Assembly: GCA_023091665.1 (NCBI GenBank)
Contig: JALJCQ010000012.1
Span: 2,170,001 to 2,234,000, forward strand
Reading direction: 5' to 3'
DNA: 64,000 nucleotides
Source: Pythium myriotylum
Lineage: Eukaryota > Oomycota > Peronosporomycetes > Pythiales > Pythiaceae
Numbering within the stretch: the stretch's first letter is position 1; each line of letters opens with the position of its first letter. The translations under genes and the position numbers were made by a program. The notes under the pieces were generated by a model, which worked only from the letters and a program-made list of their open reading frames with translations, did no database searches and was not told the origin of the DNA. Below, in pieces: positions 11,924 through 22,361 of the stretch.

Positions 11924-14900
11924 ATGGTCTCTCCAGCGCCAGTGCGTGCTTCTATTGAGATCGATGACAGTAGTTTCCCTGTGTTTGATGATGATGCCTC
12001 TGGGGAGAAACCGAAGTCGCACGCCGCGACGACACGCTCGCCGCGACACGGGAGAGACAGAAGCGCGCGGGCCAGCATGGGCGTCCACTGGGTCGTCCAC
12101 GAGGGCTATCTGCAGTGCCGCTTCGACGGCGGCGGCGGCAGCCACGCGCAGGACGCCGTGGCGCGCGCGCTGCACCGCCCGGCGCTCGTCGACCGCTACT
12201 TCGTGCTCTACATGAACCGCAAGATTGAGATGTTCGAGAGCGCGGACAAAGACCCGGCGCGCCGCGTCGACGCCTGCTACGTGCGCGCCTTCTGTGGCTG
12301 GGACGGCGAAGGCCTGCTCAAGGCCGGCGAATCGTATGGACTCGAGTTGAAGTTGGAGAAGAGCGCCAACCGACGCATGTACGTCGCGGCCTTCAACCGC
12401 CTCGATCTGGAGAAGTGGTGTCGGGGATTTCTAGGTGCGTTCTAGTCGCCGCCATGGAGGGGAGGTGAGGGGAGGAAGCTGAGATCGATGGGTGGGGACT
12501 TTTTGTAGCCGTGTTGGATCCGGAAAGTGCGGCCGGACAGGAAGTGCGGCGCGAGCGCCGAAAGGCTCGCAAGGAAGAGAAGCGGCTGCAGGAAGAGAAA
12601 GAAGAGAAGATCCGCCAGTGGAAAGAGGTGCGGTCGGCGTGCTTGGGTGCTCTTTCTTTCTTGAGGTTCCTTATTTCTATGTTCGACGACAGCAACGCAA
12701 GAGAGAGATCGAGGAAGAGAGGATGCGCATGATGCTGCGCGAAGAGGAGATTCAAAACATGACCCCGCTCGAGCGGATCGACGACATAGGTTCGCTAGAT
12801 GACGACACACTGCGTCTGCTTGAGAAACGAAAACAGCGACTCCAGCGCCGGCAAGCGCCGACAACTCGACGAGTCAACAAGGCGGCGTACCGCCAGCGGC
12901 TAGAGGATGCGGCCGGTGGAAAGCTAGAGAACCTTCAGCCTCTTCAAGCAAAACCTGTTCAGGAGCAACGGGCAAAAGTACGAGTAGAGGCTCCACCGCC
13001 TGGCCAATGTAAGTCGTTGCGTTTGCCACAAAAAGGAGTTCATTGGCTTACTGGACTTGTTTTACAGTCATTGAGGCGTCCGGGGCTGCTGCCGTGCGTA
13101 AAAGCTCGAATCCAGCACGAAGGCGGCGATTGGACTCGACGGATGGTAGTGGTAGTGAGTCGGATAGATCCTCTCGTGATTCGCGATTATCGTCTGGTCC
13201 ATTCAGCGCTGGCAGCGTGACTGGGAGTATTCCTCCACCACCGCCTCCAAGGTCCGAGTTCGACGACTCAAGGTCTGACTACATTCCCCCACCTCCCCCA
13301 CTTCCAGGAAGCCGTCGAGAATCACGTTCACAGAGTGTCCGCGGATCACTGTATGGTGATGAGGAGAGGCATTCAGAGATGTTATTGTCTGCTCGAGTAT
13401 CGATGTCCCAGAGCAGCCGGCGACTATCTGGTGTTGAACGCGAAAAGTTCAACGCGCAGGCAAGCTTAGCTGCTATCCTTGGTGGTCGGAAGATCTCCCG
13501 GGATGGAGATGAGAGTCGAAACCGACGAGAGTCCTTCGAGTCAACCGCTGATTCGACGGCAAACGGCGACTTTGTTCCGTATGGACGACAAAAGGCCTCC
13601 CAGGAAACGGAGCCATCAATGACGAACGCGTTCGCTGCAAGCTTAGCGGCAATTCGTCGCAACCGTGCGGACACTGCTGATGATAATATTGAAGTTCCAC
13701 CGCAGAGAAAGCGTGACCGGAAACGGGACAGCCAACTCAGTGCTGAAGGCAAAGCAATACTGCAGAAAGCGATATCTGTCGATGGTCCATCGTCTCCGGG
13801 ACGCAAGAAAGAATCCGGAAGTGGAGGTCGAAAAGGACTCTTTGATGACAGCAGCAGCGATGGGGATGACTCAGATGCTGGTTTGTTCGGGGTTCGGAAG
13901 GCAGCGGCTACAAGTACTCATCAGCGCACATCAGATGTTGTTGTCCGTCCATCGCAAAAAGTTGATCGAACATTTGCTCAGGAACGGGACGAAGATGAGG
14001 AGTCAGACGAAGCAGAAGATATGCAGAGCATGTTCAAGAGATCTAATCCGTCCGACCAGACCAGTCCACGAAGTGCTGCTTCTCCTGTCTCGGTGACTCG
14101 TGGAAACTTTTACAGTCAGCCAAAGAATGTCGACGTGATCTACAAGTCAGGGGTTCTGCAGAACCAAGGGAAGAAGGAGACCGTGGTGTACTCTTTCACG
14201 TTTCGCTGTGGGAATGATGAAGTCAATTTCGCTCACAGTTACAATGAGTACAACGATATCCATGGCCGACTGAACAGCGAGAGCCTCCCTCGTCTCCCCA
14301 AGTTCCCATCCAAGCATTTGATGCGAAACTTCAACAAGCCAGAGAACATGCAGAAGCGAGCGATGGAATTTGTTCAGTACTTCCAGCAGCTTGTAGCGAT
14401 TCCAGGGATTTTCACAAACAGGCGCTTCCTGTTTGAGTTCCAAATCAGCGATGACTTCGCTCGCAACGTGCTTGGGTCAAACTCCGCTCCTGTTCCTGGT
14501 GTTCGACCAAATCCAACGTCGGCGAAGACAATCAGCGCCTCCTCGTCTCAGCCCCAGCCTAGTGTTCCCTCGCGAGCTACAGCGCTATTCGGAGCAGATG
14601 ATACAGATTCTGATGCGGAATCGGTGTCAACACCGATGCCAACGCCAAAGAAGCCAATGCCGATTCCCGATTCGGAGCCGAAGAAGACAAGATCCAAGCC
14701 TTCGAAGAAAGATTTCGATGAAAATATTCCTTCACCCCCAGCAGGAAGTCGTCGGGACAGAACATGCTCGCGGGCTAGTGTCAAGTCAGTTGTTGAAAGC
14801 GCGCAGCCAGCAGAACCACCTGCACCGAAGATCACAGGTCTTCCTCCTCGACCAAACCTATTTGGTGGTGGACGTGGAGATCTAATGGCGGCCATCCGAC

Positions 14901-15139
14901 AAGGTGCGGCGTTGAAGAAGACGGACGCGTCTACTGAGGCCGTGCCTCCAGCAGGGCGTGGGGCTGGTTTCCCAGCCCCTTCATCTGCACCTCCACCGCC
15001 GCCCCCGCCGCCAAGACCAGCTCCGTTGACGAACGCTGGATCTGTTGCGGAGGCAATCACAAATGCGATGGCGGCCAGACGCATTCATGTCGAGTACGAG
15101 GACAAGTCTGACGACTCGGATGACGACTGGGACGACTGA
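11924..15139 (+). CDS. WASP-like Arp2/3 activator with PH and PX domains
   Basis: Four exons: 11924-12434, 12509-12627, 12693-13008 and 13068-15139 (about 1,005 aa). In order it has a PH domain (GVHWVVHEGYLQC to RLDLEKWCRGFLG), a charged coiled coil (EVRRERRKARKEEKRLQEEK...), proline runs (IPPPPPPR, IPPPPPLPG) and a long disordered region. A PX domain follows (SFTFRCGNDEVNF, LPRLPKFPSKHLMRNF, EFVQYFQQL), then more poly-Pro. The end reads as a VCA module: WH2 (GRGDLMAAIRQGAALKK), a central amphipathic helix (SVAEAITNAMAARRIHV) and an acidic tail with the required Trp (DDSDDDWDD). VCA modules bind G-actin and Arp2/3 to nucleate branched actin; the two lipid-binding folds suggest recruitment to phosphoinositide membranes. 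ATG 11924 is the first in frame; 12077 is an alternative start just before the PH fold. Confidence 0.82.
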
Positions 15140-15228
15140 TCCAAAACACAGCACAACTTGAGTTGGCCTGAGAATGAATTGGGCTTTTTGTGTTCGTGGA
15201 ATTTTATAGAGGAAATGAAGCCGATACA

Positions 15229-15821
15229 CTAGTTGGAGGCTCTGTTGGGTGACTCGCCGTCCTTGTCTTCGGCAGGAATGACGATACTTCCGTCATATTT
15301 ACCATGCTCCTCCGCCTGATGATGCACAGAGGTCATCAGGGCAAAGGCAACCGTTCGCTCACGTCGCGCAAGACTTACCTCTTCCATGCCTCCGAAGATG
15401 ACGCCGACGAAGACGAATGCTAGAGAGATACCGATACCCCACAGGAACGACTACACCAGACCGTGGTGGGCTGAGCAGGAGTCCCCAGATGACGTTCAGC
15501 GTTGCAGCCACTCACCTCTTTCATCATTCCGCCAAAAGTCTGCGGGGTTTGCTGCGGCGAGAATGGACCTTGGTTGTATTGCGCCGGCACCTGCGAGTAT
15601 TCTTGCTGCTCCACAAGTGCGTCGCTCTCTTCGGCCTTGGGCTTGGGCTCCACACGGCGGCGAGCCTCGTTCTTCTTGACCTTGATCGGCTTTGGGCGGC
15701 GGATTGTCGGCTCCGACGAGAACAAGCGGCGCGAGGGCACAGCCACCAGCTCAGCGCGGCGGGCGGCCAGCGCTACGGCCGCCGAGCGCGAGGCGATCAA
15801 GCGTCGCAGAACCGTCGCCAT
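15229..15821 (-). CDS. Small mitochondrial single-pass membrane protein, unknown
   Basis: Three exons (15821-15516, 15450-15379, 15315-15229) give about 154 aa. The N-terminus looks like a mitochondrial presequence (MATVLRRLIASRSAAVALAA, rich in Arg/Ala, ending near RRLFSS). A basic stretch (RRPKPIKVKKNEARRR) and a Gln-rich linker follow. Exon 2 encodes one membrane helix (LWGIGISLAFVFVGVIFGGM), and exon 3 a short acidic tail. Size and layout resemble accessory subunits of respiratory complexes or import-machinery parts, but I do not recognise a family. It diverges from the PLP-enzyme gene with 185 bp between start codons. Confidence 0.72.
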
Positions 15822-16006
15822 CGTCAGTTGTCGGATCTCGAATTGCGAGTGATGATGACGACGGGTGAGCTGCTCACTAGTCCAGAGACCATCACTCTTA
15901 TATCAAAACATGCACTCTTCTGTTGATATCGTAAATTTTAGGAAATGATTACTCTGTGCCTCGATCCAGCCAATCAATCAATCACTCGAGTTGAGCTCCT
16001 GACGCG

Positions 16007-17074
16007 ATGGCTCTCGGCTGGCAGACGCGCACGTCGCCCGTCACGCGCGTCGCCTTCCGCGGCCAGCGCGTCCACGTCAAGCGCGACGACGTCTTCCACT
16101 TGGCCGGCAACAAGGTGGGTGGAGTCGGCGACGCTAGAAAGTGCAGAGGAGCTAAAGTGGATTGGTCTCCAGATGCGGAAGCTTTACTGGTTTCTCCACC
16201 AAGACGACGCCTTCTACAAAGGTGCTCGCTGCCTTCACTCTCCAGCAACGGCCATTCGCTAACGCGCGCTCTTTTTTGTATAGACGCCCACCTCGCGAGC
16301 TTCGGCGGCGCACAGAGCAACGCGATGCTCGCAATCGCCCAGCTCGCACACGCGAAGGATGTGCCGTTCACCTACTTCAGTCGTGGGCTCGATGCGAAGG
16401 CCATGGCTCTGTCTACAGACAATCTTTCTATGGCCGAGGCGCTCGGAATGCGTCACTGTGAACTATCGCTGGACGACTATCGCTCACTTGCTGCCTCGCG
16501 CGATCTGACACAAGTCGCAGATCGGTATCTTTCGACTTCGTGCAGGCCACTATTGATTCCTCAAGGCGCGGCTTTCGCGCTTGCAGAGGACGGACTTCGT
16601 GAGCTAGCGCATGAGCTGAACGAGTACTGCGAATCGCACAACAACAGATTCTCAGTCGTCGTGCCGTGCGGGACGGGCGCAACGGCGTTCTATCTCGCGC
16701 AACACCTTCACCCGGAGATCCGCCTGCTCGCGGTTCCGTGCGTGGGCGACCACACCTATCTTCAGAGCCAATTCGGCGCTCTCGCTGCACAGCACGCCTC
16801 CCGAGACCTCGCGGCTCCGGGTATCCTCGTTCCATCTGCGAAAGCCCGCTTCGGCCGTCTCTCGACCCCGCTGCTCGCCATTTACCACGAGCTCCTCGAC
16901 GCCACGGGCATCGAATTCGACTTGGTATACGCCGCTTTCGCGTGGCAGACGCTCTTCGAGCCTGCGAACCTCTCGCGCGCGCGTGAATCTGGCCGAGAAG
17001 TGCTGTACGTGCACACGGGCGGCGTCTCAGGCAATGGCTCGATGCTGGCGCGGTACCGACAAGCGAAAGTTTGA
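16007..17074 (+). CDS. PLP-dependent enzyme, ACC deaminase / D-cysteine desulfhydrase family
   Basis: Three exons: 16007-16114, 16173-16221 and 16284-17074 (about 315 aa). It belongs to the tryptophan-synthase-beta (fold type II) PLP family. The PLP lysine lies in RDDVFHLAGNK, at the end of exon 1, followed by MRKL. Next comes FGGAQSNAMLAIAQLA, a signature of this branch, and the phosphate-binding CGTGATAF loop. Members open 1-aminocyclopropane-1-carboxylate or release H2S and pyruvate from D-cysteine; I cannot tell which from sequence alone. Exon 1 has a normal start (GCGATGGCT). ACC deaminase activity in a plant-associated microbe would lower host ethylene, but that is only a possibility here. 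Confidence 0.85.
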   Translation: MALGWQTRTSPVTRVAFRGQRVHVKRDDVFHLAGNKVGGVGDARKCRGAKVDWSPDAEALLVSPPRRRLLQRCSLPSLSSNGHSLTRALFCIDAHLASFGGAQSNAMLAIAQLAHAKDVPFTYFSRGLDAKAMALSTDNLSMAEALGMRHCELSLDDYRSLAASRDLTQVADRYLSTSCRPLLIPQGAAFALAEDGLRELAHELNEYCESHNNRFSVVVPCGTGATAFYLAQHLHPEIRLLAVPCVGDHTYLQSQFGALAAQHASRDLAAPGILVPSAKARFGRLSTPLLAIYHELLDATGIEFDLVYAAFAWQTLFEPANLSRARESGREVLYVHTGGVSGNGSMLARYRQAKV

Positions 17075-17173
17075 GAATCGCGTGGTCCACACGATCGACA
17101 AAGTGATCTTGAAACGACGTCGGCACTGGCTCAATGCCAGGACGGACTTCGAAGCGACGCTCAAACCGCCGCC

Positions 17174-18724
17174 ATGAGCTTTCGCGAGCTGCGAAACCTG
17201 ACCGAGATGATGCGCGCGCTCGGGTACCCGCGGCCCGTGTCCATGGAGAACTTTCGCAAGCCCAACTTCGAGCTCGTGTCCGACATGCTCTACTGGATGG
17301 TCAAAAAGTACGACCCGAGCTCGAGCGTCACGGAGGAGATCGACACAGAAGAAGACCGCGTGCAGTTCCTCACACAGGTCGCGAGCGAGGTGCTGGTCAA
17401 GGCCCGCATCCGACTCAACCCCAAGAAGCTCTACGCGGCCGACGGCTTCGCGGTCAAAGAACTCATCAAGCTTGCGCGCGTGCTCTACGAGGCCGCGCGT
17501 ATCGACGTCGCCAAGCTCGAAGGTGGGGACGATGACGACGACGACGTGTCGGTCAAGAGCCTGCTGGGCTCGCGCGTCAAAGACCCCAAGGCCACGCGGC
17601 AACTCTCCTCCGACATCACGCAGAGCGGCGCCAAGCTCTACGAGCTACTCGAGGCCGAGCTCGATGTGCGTGACCAGCGAGCGCAGGCGTTGCGCTTCCT
17701 CGACGCGCTTTCCACGAACAGCGACAACTCGGCCGAGCAAAAGTACCTCGAGCGCAGTCTCAGAGAGATCTTGGCCACAATGCAGGAGAACGTTGAGATG
17801 ACCGAGCGCCAGTGCGTCGAGCTCGAGGCGGAGGAGAAGGCGCTCGCGGCCAAGATCAAAAAGGCTCAGACCGACCTCGAGCGCAGCGAGAAGCGACTCA
17901 GGAGCCTCCAACATGTGCGTCCGGCGTTTATGGACGAGTACGAGAAGCTCGAGAAAGAGCTCGAGCGGCAATACGCGGTAAGGCACATCGGCCTGGGAGT
18001 GTCCTGGCTCCAGCTTTCTCTGATAAACAAGTGTGGGTTGTAGATCTACTGCGAACGATTCCGAAACCTGGACTATCTGCAGCGCGAGCTGGACTTGCAC
18101 AACGCGCGCGAGATGAAGATGCTTGCGGAGAACGATCGTACGCTCAAGAAGATGCAGAAAAAGTTCCGAGAGGACGAGCTCGCGATCCTGCGCGGCGAGC
18201 AGGAAGACCAGATCGATGCCTCGCTGCTCGAGCCGGCAGACAACAATGCCAAAGGCAGCAACAACGGAAAAGCTGCCAATGGCTCGGTCAACGCACCCGC
18301 CAACGGGCGAAAAGGCAGTGTGGGCGGTGGCAACCAGAAGCAGCCGGCCGCCAAAGGTTCGGCAGCGCCAAACGGACGCGGCGTTGCAGCAGGCAAGAAA
18401 CAGGCCGCGCGTGCCGATGAAGACAACGACAGCGGTTCAGACGCGGACAGCGGTAGTGGTAGCGAGGACGATGATGAAGACACAAGCGACGAGAGTGGAG
18501 GTGACACAAGGCGGGCACCTGCACGGGCAGGAGCCGGTGGGGCTGCGGCGGCGGCTGCGAGAAGTGGCGGCGACGCATCCGACTCGGACGAGGTCTCGCT
18601 GGCCGACTCGGGCGAACTAATCGACAACGACGACGAGTCGGGCTCGGACGGCAGCGAAGGTTCAAAGTCCGGCTCGCAACAGTCCGGGTCCGAGACCAAC
18701 TCGGATTCGGACCAAGATTTCTGA
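17174..18724 (+). CDS. CLUAP1: CLUAP1/IFT38 intraflagellar transport protein
   Basis: Two exons (17174-17977 and 18044-18724) encode about 494 aa. The N-terminus is the conserved calponin-like domain of this family (MSFRELRNLTEMMRALGYPR, then ENFRKPNFELVSDMLYWMV). A long coiled coil follows (LEAEEKALAAKIKKAQTDLE ...), continuing across the intron (IYCERFRNLDYLQRELDLHN). The C-terminal 150 residues are Ser/Asp/Gly-rich and acidic. IFT38 is part of the IFT-B complex that moves cargo along flagella, so it points to a life cycle with flagellated zoospores. The start is fixed by the conserved MSFREL N-terminus. It ends 101 bp from the convergent DUF6818 gene. Confidence 0.92.
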
Positions 18725-18825
18725 CACGTCAAGATCTTTGTTCATATTGCTAGGAAACTCGGTGGGCTCATTACAGTATTTGCCTAACTTCTGCTATCTA
18801 CGGACACTTCTAATTCTCAACGGTC

Positions 18826-20496
18826 CTAGAGTAGTGTATGCTCTTCCACGACGTCCATGGTCGCGTTATCGAGACTGCCGGTGGTAGGTGGGGGCCTGTC
18901 CTTGCCGTTGCCGACATCCTGAGCAGACGTGTTCTCCTCTCGGTGGAGGGTAGCTGGATCCAAGTATGTGCGCAGCTCTTCAGGGAAACTCTCTTGTAGC
19001 AGAGCCGCCATCACCAACATCATCTCGTGCTTGTCCTTTCGCCTTTGAGCTTCCTTAGCGCGTCGCCTTCTCTCTCGCGCTTCCTCTTCTATTCGCCTCC
19101 GTTCTTCCTCCTGGTGAATACGTCGTGCGGTCTCTTGCTGTTGTGTGATCATGTACTGAAGCACGATCTCCATGAGGCCAAGTGACGACGAGGCATCTTG
19201 AGTCAGTGGAAATGGCGCCAAGCCGGGGAGAGTTGGTGCAAGTGGGGCAGCCGGGAAAGCCGAACCGATGGCACTACCGGGTGAAGCAGGCGGACCATTC
19301 GCGATCGATTCCGTCGCAGCAGCGGTAGCCCCGGTCTGTTCGCGATGGATATTGTACAGTACCTGCTCCATCTTCCGCTTCTTTCTCTCTTTGCGGACAC
19401 GCTCGCTCTCGCTCAGCATCTGCTCTTCGATGGTCCGGCGTTTGCGCTCGATACTGTGCTTGAGCAGGTTGATGATACCGGTCGTCGAGTCGGCGCCACT
19501 CAAACTCGCGAACGCTGATGGATCGCCAAACATAGCGGCCGCCACACCAGTACTCGGGGAGCTGGTGATCAGCCCGTCGCTTGAGCTGCCGCGTTTGGAC
19601 GCCATGGATCGGTGGTACTCTTCCTCCATCACCCGGAGCCGAGCAGCGATGTCGCGAGTGTCGTCGTTTCCCGCGTCCATTCCGGTGGACTCGGCGTCTG
19701 CCGTGATTGTTCCGGGGGCCGTGTTTGCAGCGAGCGAACTGGAATCCACCGCACCGCTGCTATCTGCTGTCTCATCTACCCCTGCGGCGGCGGGCTCGTC
19801 TCCCTGGGTCTGCCCGGCATCGTGTGCGTCGATCTCGCTCTGCGAGTCGCTGTGGACTTGTTCGAGCTGGATCTGCGCGCGCTCGCTGCGCTGGTTGATC
19901 TGTTTCCGCAGCTCCTTGGCGTCCTGGACGTAGTCGGGCAGTTTGCCGCCCACGGTCGAGCGCGAGCAGTACATCTTCTTGAACTTGCGCTTGAGACTCT
20001 CGACCTCGCGATAGGGAATGGACTCGGGGCGCATGTAGTTGAACTGGTAGGCCACGTGGAGCCAGTCCTCGCTCGCGATGGGCATGACGGCGCGCACTTT
20101 GTCGTTCAGGCGCCGCATCTCGTCGATCGAGTAGTTGACGGTGCCGAATTTGCTGCTGTGGCGCAGTTTATTCCTCGCCGAGAGCGACGCCGCCGCGGGC
20201 GTGGGGGTGGTCGGCGCGGCGCCCGTTCGGCGCGTGGCCACTGCCGGCAGCTGCGCGAGCGCGGGCGCGGTCGTGAGCACGGCCGTGCTGGCGGCGACGG
20301 CGGCGGCGTTGGCGTAGGCCGAGATGGCGGTGGTGGGCTCGTACGCGGACGCGTCTAGCGCGACTTGTGGGACGAGCTGCGCGGCCGCGGGCGGCGCGTT
20401 CATCGCCGCGTCGACGGCGCCGGCCGCCTGCGCTGTCGAGAGCGCCGCGCTCGGCGCCGCCGCCGCGTCCGCGGGAGGTGTCGCGCGCGTCGCCAT
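18826..20496 (-). CDS. DUF6818-type putative DNA-binding protein
   Basis: Single exon, 556 aa. After an Ala-rich N-terminus comes a compact Myb/SANT-like region: NYSIDEMRRLNDKVRAVMPI, then DWLHVAYQFN and ESLKRKFKKMYCSRS. This matches the DUF6818 domain, which is numerous in oomycetes and is thought to bind DNA. Downstream are two long basic helices likely to form coiled coils (ERKRRTIEEQMLSESERVRK and ARRIHQEEERRRIEEEARER) and a conserved-looking helical end (MMLVMAALLQESFPEELRTY). ATG 20496 is the first in-frame ATG; the frame is open further upstream with only non-ATG codons. Its start codon lies 161 bp from the divergent NELF-A-like gene. Confidence 0.8.
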   Translation of the reverse strand: MATRATPPADAAAAPSAALSTAQAAGAVDAAMNAPPAAAQLVPQVALDASAYEPTTAISAYANAAAVAASTAVLTTAPALAQLPAVATRRTGAAPTTPTPAAASLSARNKLRHSSKFGTVNYSIDEMRRLNDKVRAVMPIASEDWLHVAYQFNYMRPESIPYREVESLKRKFKKMYCSRSTVGGKLPDYVQDAKELRKQINQRSERAQIQLEQVHSDSQSEIDAHDAGQTQGDEPAAAGVDETADSSGAVDSSSLAANTAPGTITADAESTGMDAGNDDTRDIAARLRVMEEEYHRSMASKRGSSSDGLITSSPSTGVAAAMFGDPSAFASLSGADSTTGIINLLKHSIERKRRTIEEQMLSESERVRKERKKRKMEQVLYNIHREQTGATAAATESIANGPPASPGSAIGSAFPAAPLAPTLPGLAPFPLTQDASSSLGLMEIVLQYMITQQQETARRIHQEEERRRIEEEARERRRRAKEAQRRKDKHEMMLVMAALLQESFPEELRTYLDPATLHREENTSAQDVGNGKDRPPPTTGSLDNATMDVVEEHTLL

Positions 20497-20657
20497 GGTC
20501 GCTCGCTGGGCTCGTCGCCGCGATTGAGCTCCCCAGTCGCTCAATCGGACGCGTCCCACGACGGCGTTGGTTATTTCCGACCGCTCCCCCTTCGCGCGCG
20601 CGCGTTATTTACGGCACTGGGCGAAACGCAACGAGAGAGAGAGAGGAGGCGAGAAGC
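20497..20657. promoter_or_regulatory. Compact divergent promoter (DUF6818 / NELF-A-like)
   Basis: Only 161 bp separate the two divergent ATGs. The segment must carry core promoters and leaders for both genes. It is GC-rich, with a CG-alternating run (CGCGCGCGCG) near 20594 and a GAGAGAGAG run just before the plus-strand ATG. No TATA box is evident. Confidence 0.45.
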
Positions 20658-22312
20658 ATGCCCGACGCCGCGGGCGACTCGTGGCTCGTGCAGAAGCTCA
20701 AGAGCGAGTGGAGCTCCTGCGACCTGGGCCCGCTGCTCACGAAGGAGCGGCTCGCCGACGCCGTCGCGAGCTTCCCGCTGCTGGACACGCCCGTCAAGGT
20801 ATGCGCGAGACGAGAGACGAGGGAGGGACGAGGGAGGGACCGGCTGAGCGGCTCTCTGTAGGTGCGACTGCTGCTGGCGTTCCTGAGCATGCGCAAGGAA
20901 GACTTCGAGGCCAGCAAGTTCGCGGTCGTGGAGATCGTCGACGCCGCCGAGAAGGACCACGAAGAGGTGCGTGCGAGTGGGAATAAGAGAGAGAGGCAGG
21001 ACGACAACTGAGGCCGTCTGCTCTGTAATAGTGGGTCAAGGTCGGCGCCGGCATCGTGAACCAGTACCTCTTCATGAGCCGCGACGGCGCCGAGAGCGGC
21101 ACGTTCCTCCACGAACACCTCGCGCGCGCCAGCGCGAAAGTGCTCGAGGCCGTCGGCGCGGGCGACGCCGACTCGCGCAGCGCCGTCATTGAAGATTTTT
21201 TCTGCCACGAGAACGCCTACTTGAGCGCCTCCGTGCGCCCCGAGCTCGCGTTGCAGCCGGCCGCGCACTTCACGATCGCCGAGGGCGCGCCGAACCACGG
21301 GAACCGCCTCAGCGGCGTCCACAGCTCCAATTCGGTCACCAGCGGGTCCGCGGCCTCGAGCAGCCAGAGCGCCGCCAAGCATAAACCTCCGACGCACCGG
21401 CCGCAGCTCACCCGGCCGCTCGGTGCGGCGGCCTCCGGCTCGGCGACGTCCGTGCCTGCTCGCATGGCTGCCCAGGCACCGAAGAACGTACCACTGCCGC
21501 CGAAGAAGAACATGAGCGAACTGAGCTCGGAGATCCGCCGCAAAGCCGATGCCGGACGCTTCAAGCGCCAGCGCAGCCGCATCTCGGTGATTGACCTGGA
21601 TGAAATCAAGCAGATCGAGTCCGAGAAGGCGCAAAAGGCAGAGGAGCAAAAGAAGCGCCTGAAGGCGACAAAAGAAGAGAACAAGAAGAACGGTGTGGCG
21701 GGCGGGGGAGACGCTGCCGATGCTGCTGGTGGCCACGAAGATGCAGACAAACAGGATGGAAACGACGGTGAGCATGACGGAGCCCATGACGAGCCGACAC
21801 ACGAGTCTCAGTATGGAGAGCTTGAAGACAATCACGGTAGCGACCACGAAGAAGCTGACAACAGTTTCCGTACGAGCCATAGTGGAAATGCCTCAGTGGG
21901 CGTTGGTGGCTACGCTCAGGATGGCACGCAGGCCTTGCTCAATGCCGCGTTCCATTCGACAGGCGACGTGATGAAGGAGGTCGTGTCACAGCAACATCAG
22001 CCGTACCAGCAGCACGACTACTATCACCGTCAAGCGTCGGGTTCGCAGCAACAGCCACTCTATTCAAATCGTGGTTTCGAGCCGGAAGACGCCCACAGTG
22101 CAAACGCAGGCTATTCCAGCAACCCCTACGGCTACGGGACAGGGTATGGGCAGCAATTTGGAGACCAAGGCCCTCCATTTAACGATGCACTCCAGTACCC
22201 AAACAACGGTGGTTTTGGTGACGATCAAGGCGACCAACAGCAGGGCGAGCCGCGATACGACCGAAGTCGCGACCGTGGCTTTCTTGACGGGCCGCCTGAG
22301 TACTGGCGGTGA
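20658..22312 (+). CDS. Probable NELF-A homologue (negative elongation factor subunit)
   Basis: Three exons: 20658-20798, 20862-20966 and 21032-22312 (about 508 aa). The N-terminal 120 residues form an all-helical domain with the NELF-A/HDAg pattern: a Trp-containing helix (DSWLVQKLKSEWSSCDLG), SFPLLDTPVKVRLLLAFLSM, then a helix ending in WVKVGAGIVNQYL. Next come PAAHFTIAEGAP and a basic segment leading into SRISVIDLDEIKQIE, which resembles the NELF-A linker KLLDISEL. A Lys/Glu-rich helix and a Gln/Gly/Tyr-rich low-complexity C-terminus follow. In animals NELF-A binds RNA polymerase II and helps to hold it near promoters. The match is by helix pattern and order rather than strong identity, so a different helical adaptor (VHS/ENTH-like) is possible. 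Confidence 0.6.
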
Positions 22313-22361
22313 AGAGAGAAGACTGAGAACAGCCAGTCCGTGAGAATCACATGTATGTTGT

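Noticed and set aside
16007..17074. Bacterial gene transfer as the source of the ACC-deaminase-like gene.
   Set aside because: It has two ordinary introns and the same base use as its neighbours; the sequence alone gives no sign of recent transfer, though an ancient one needs a phylogeny.
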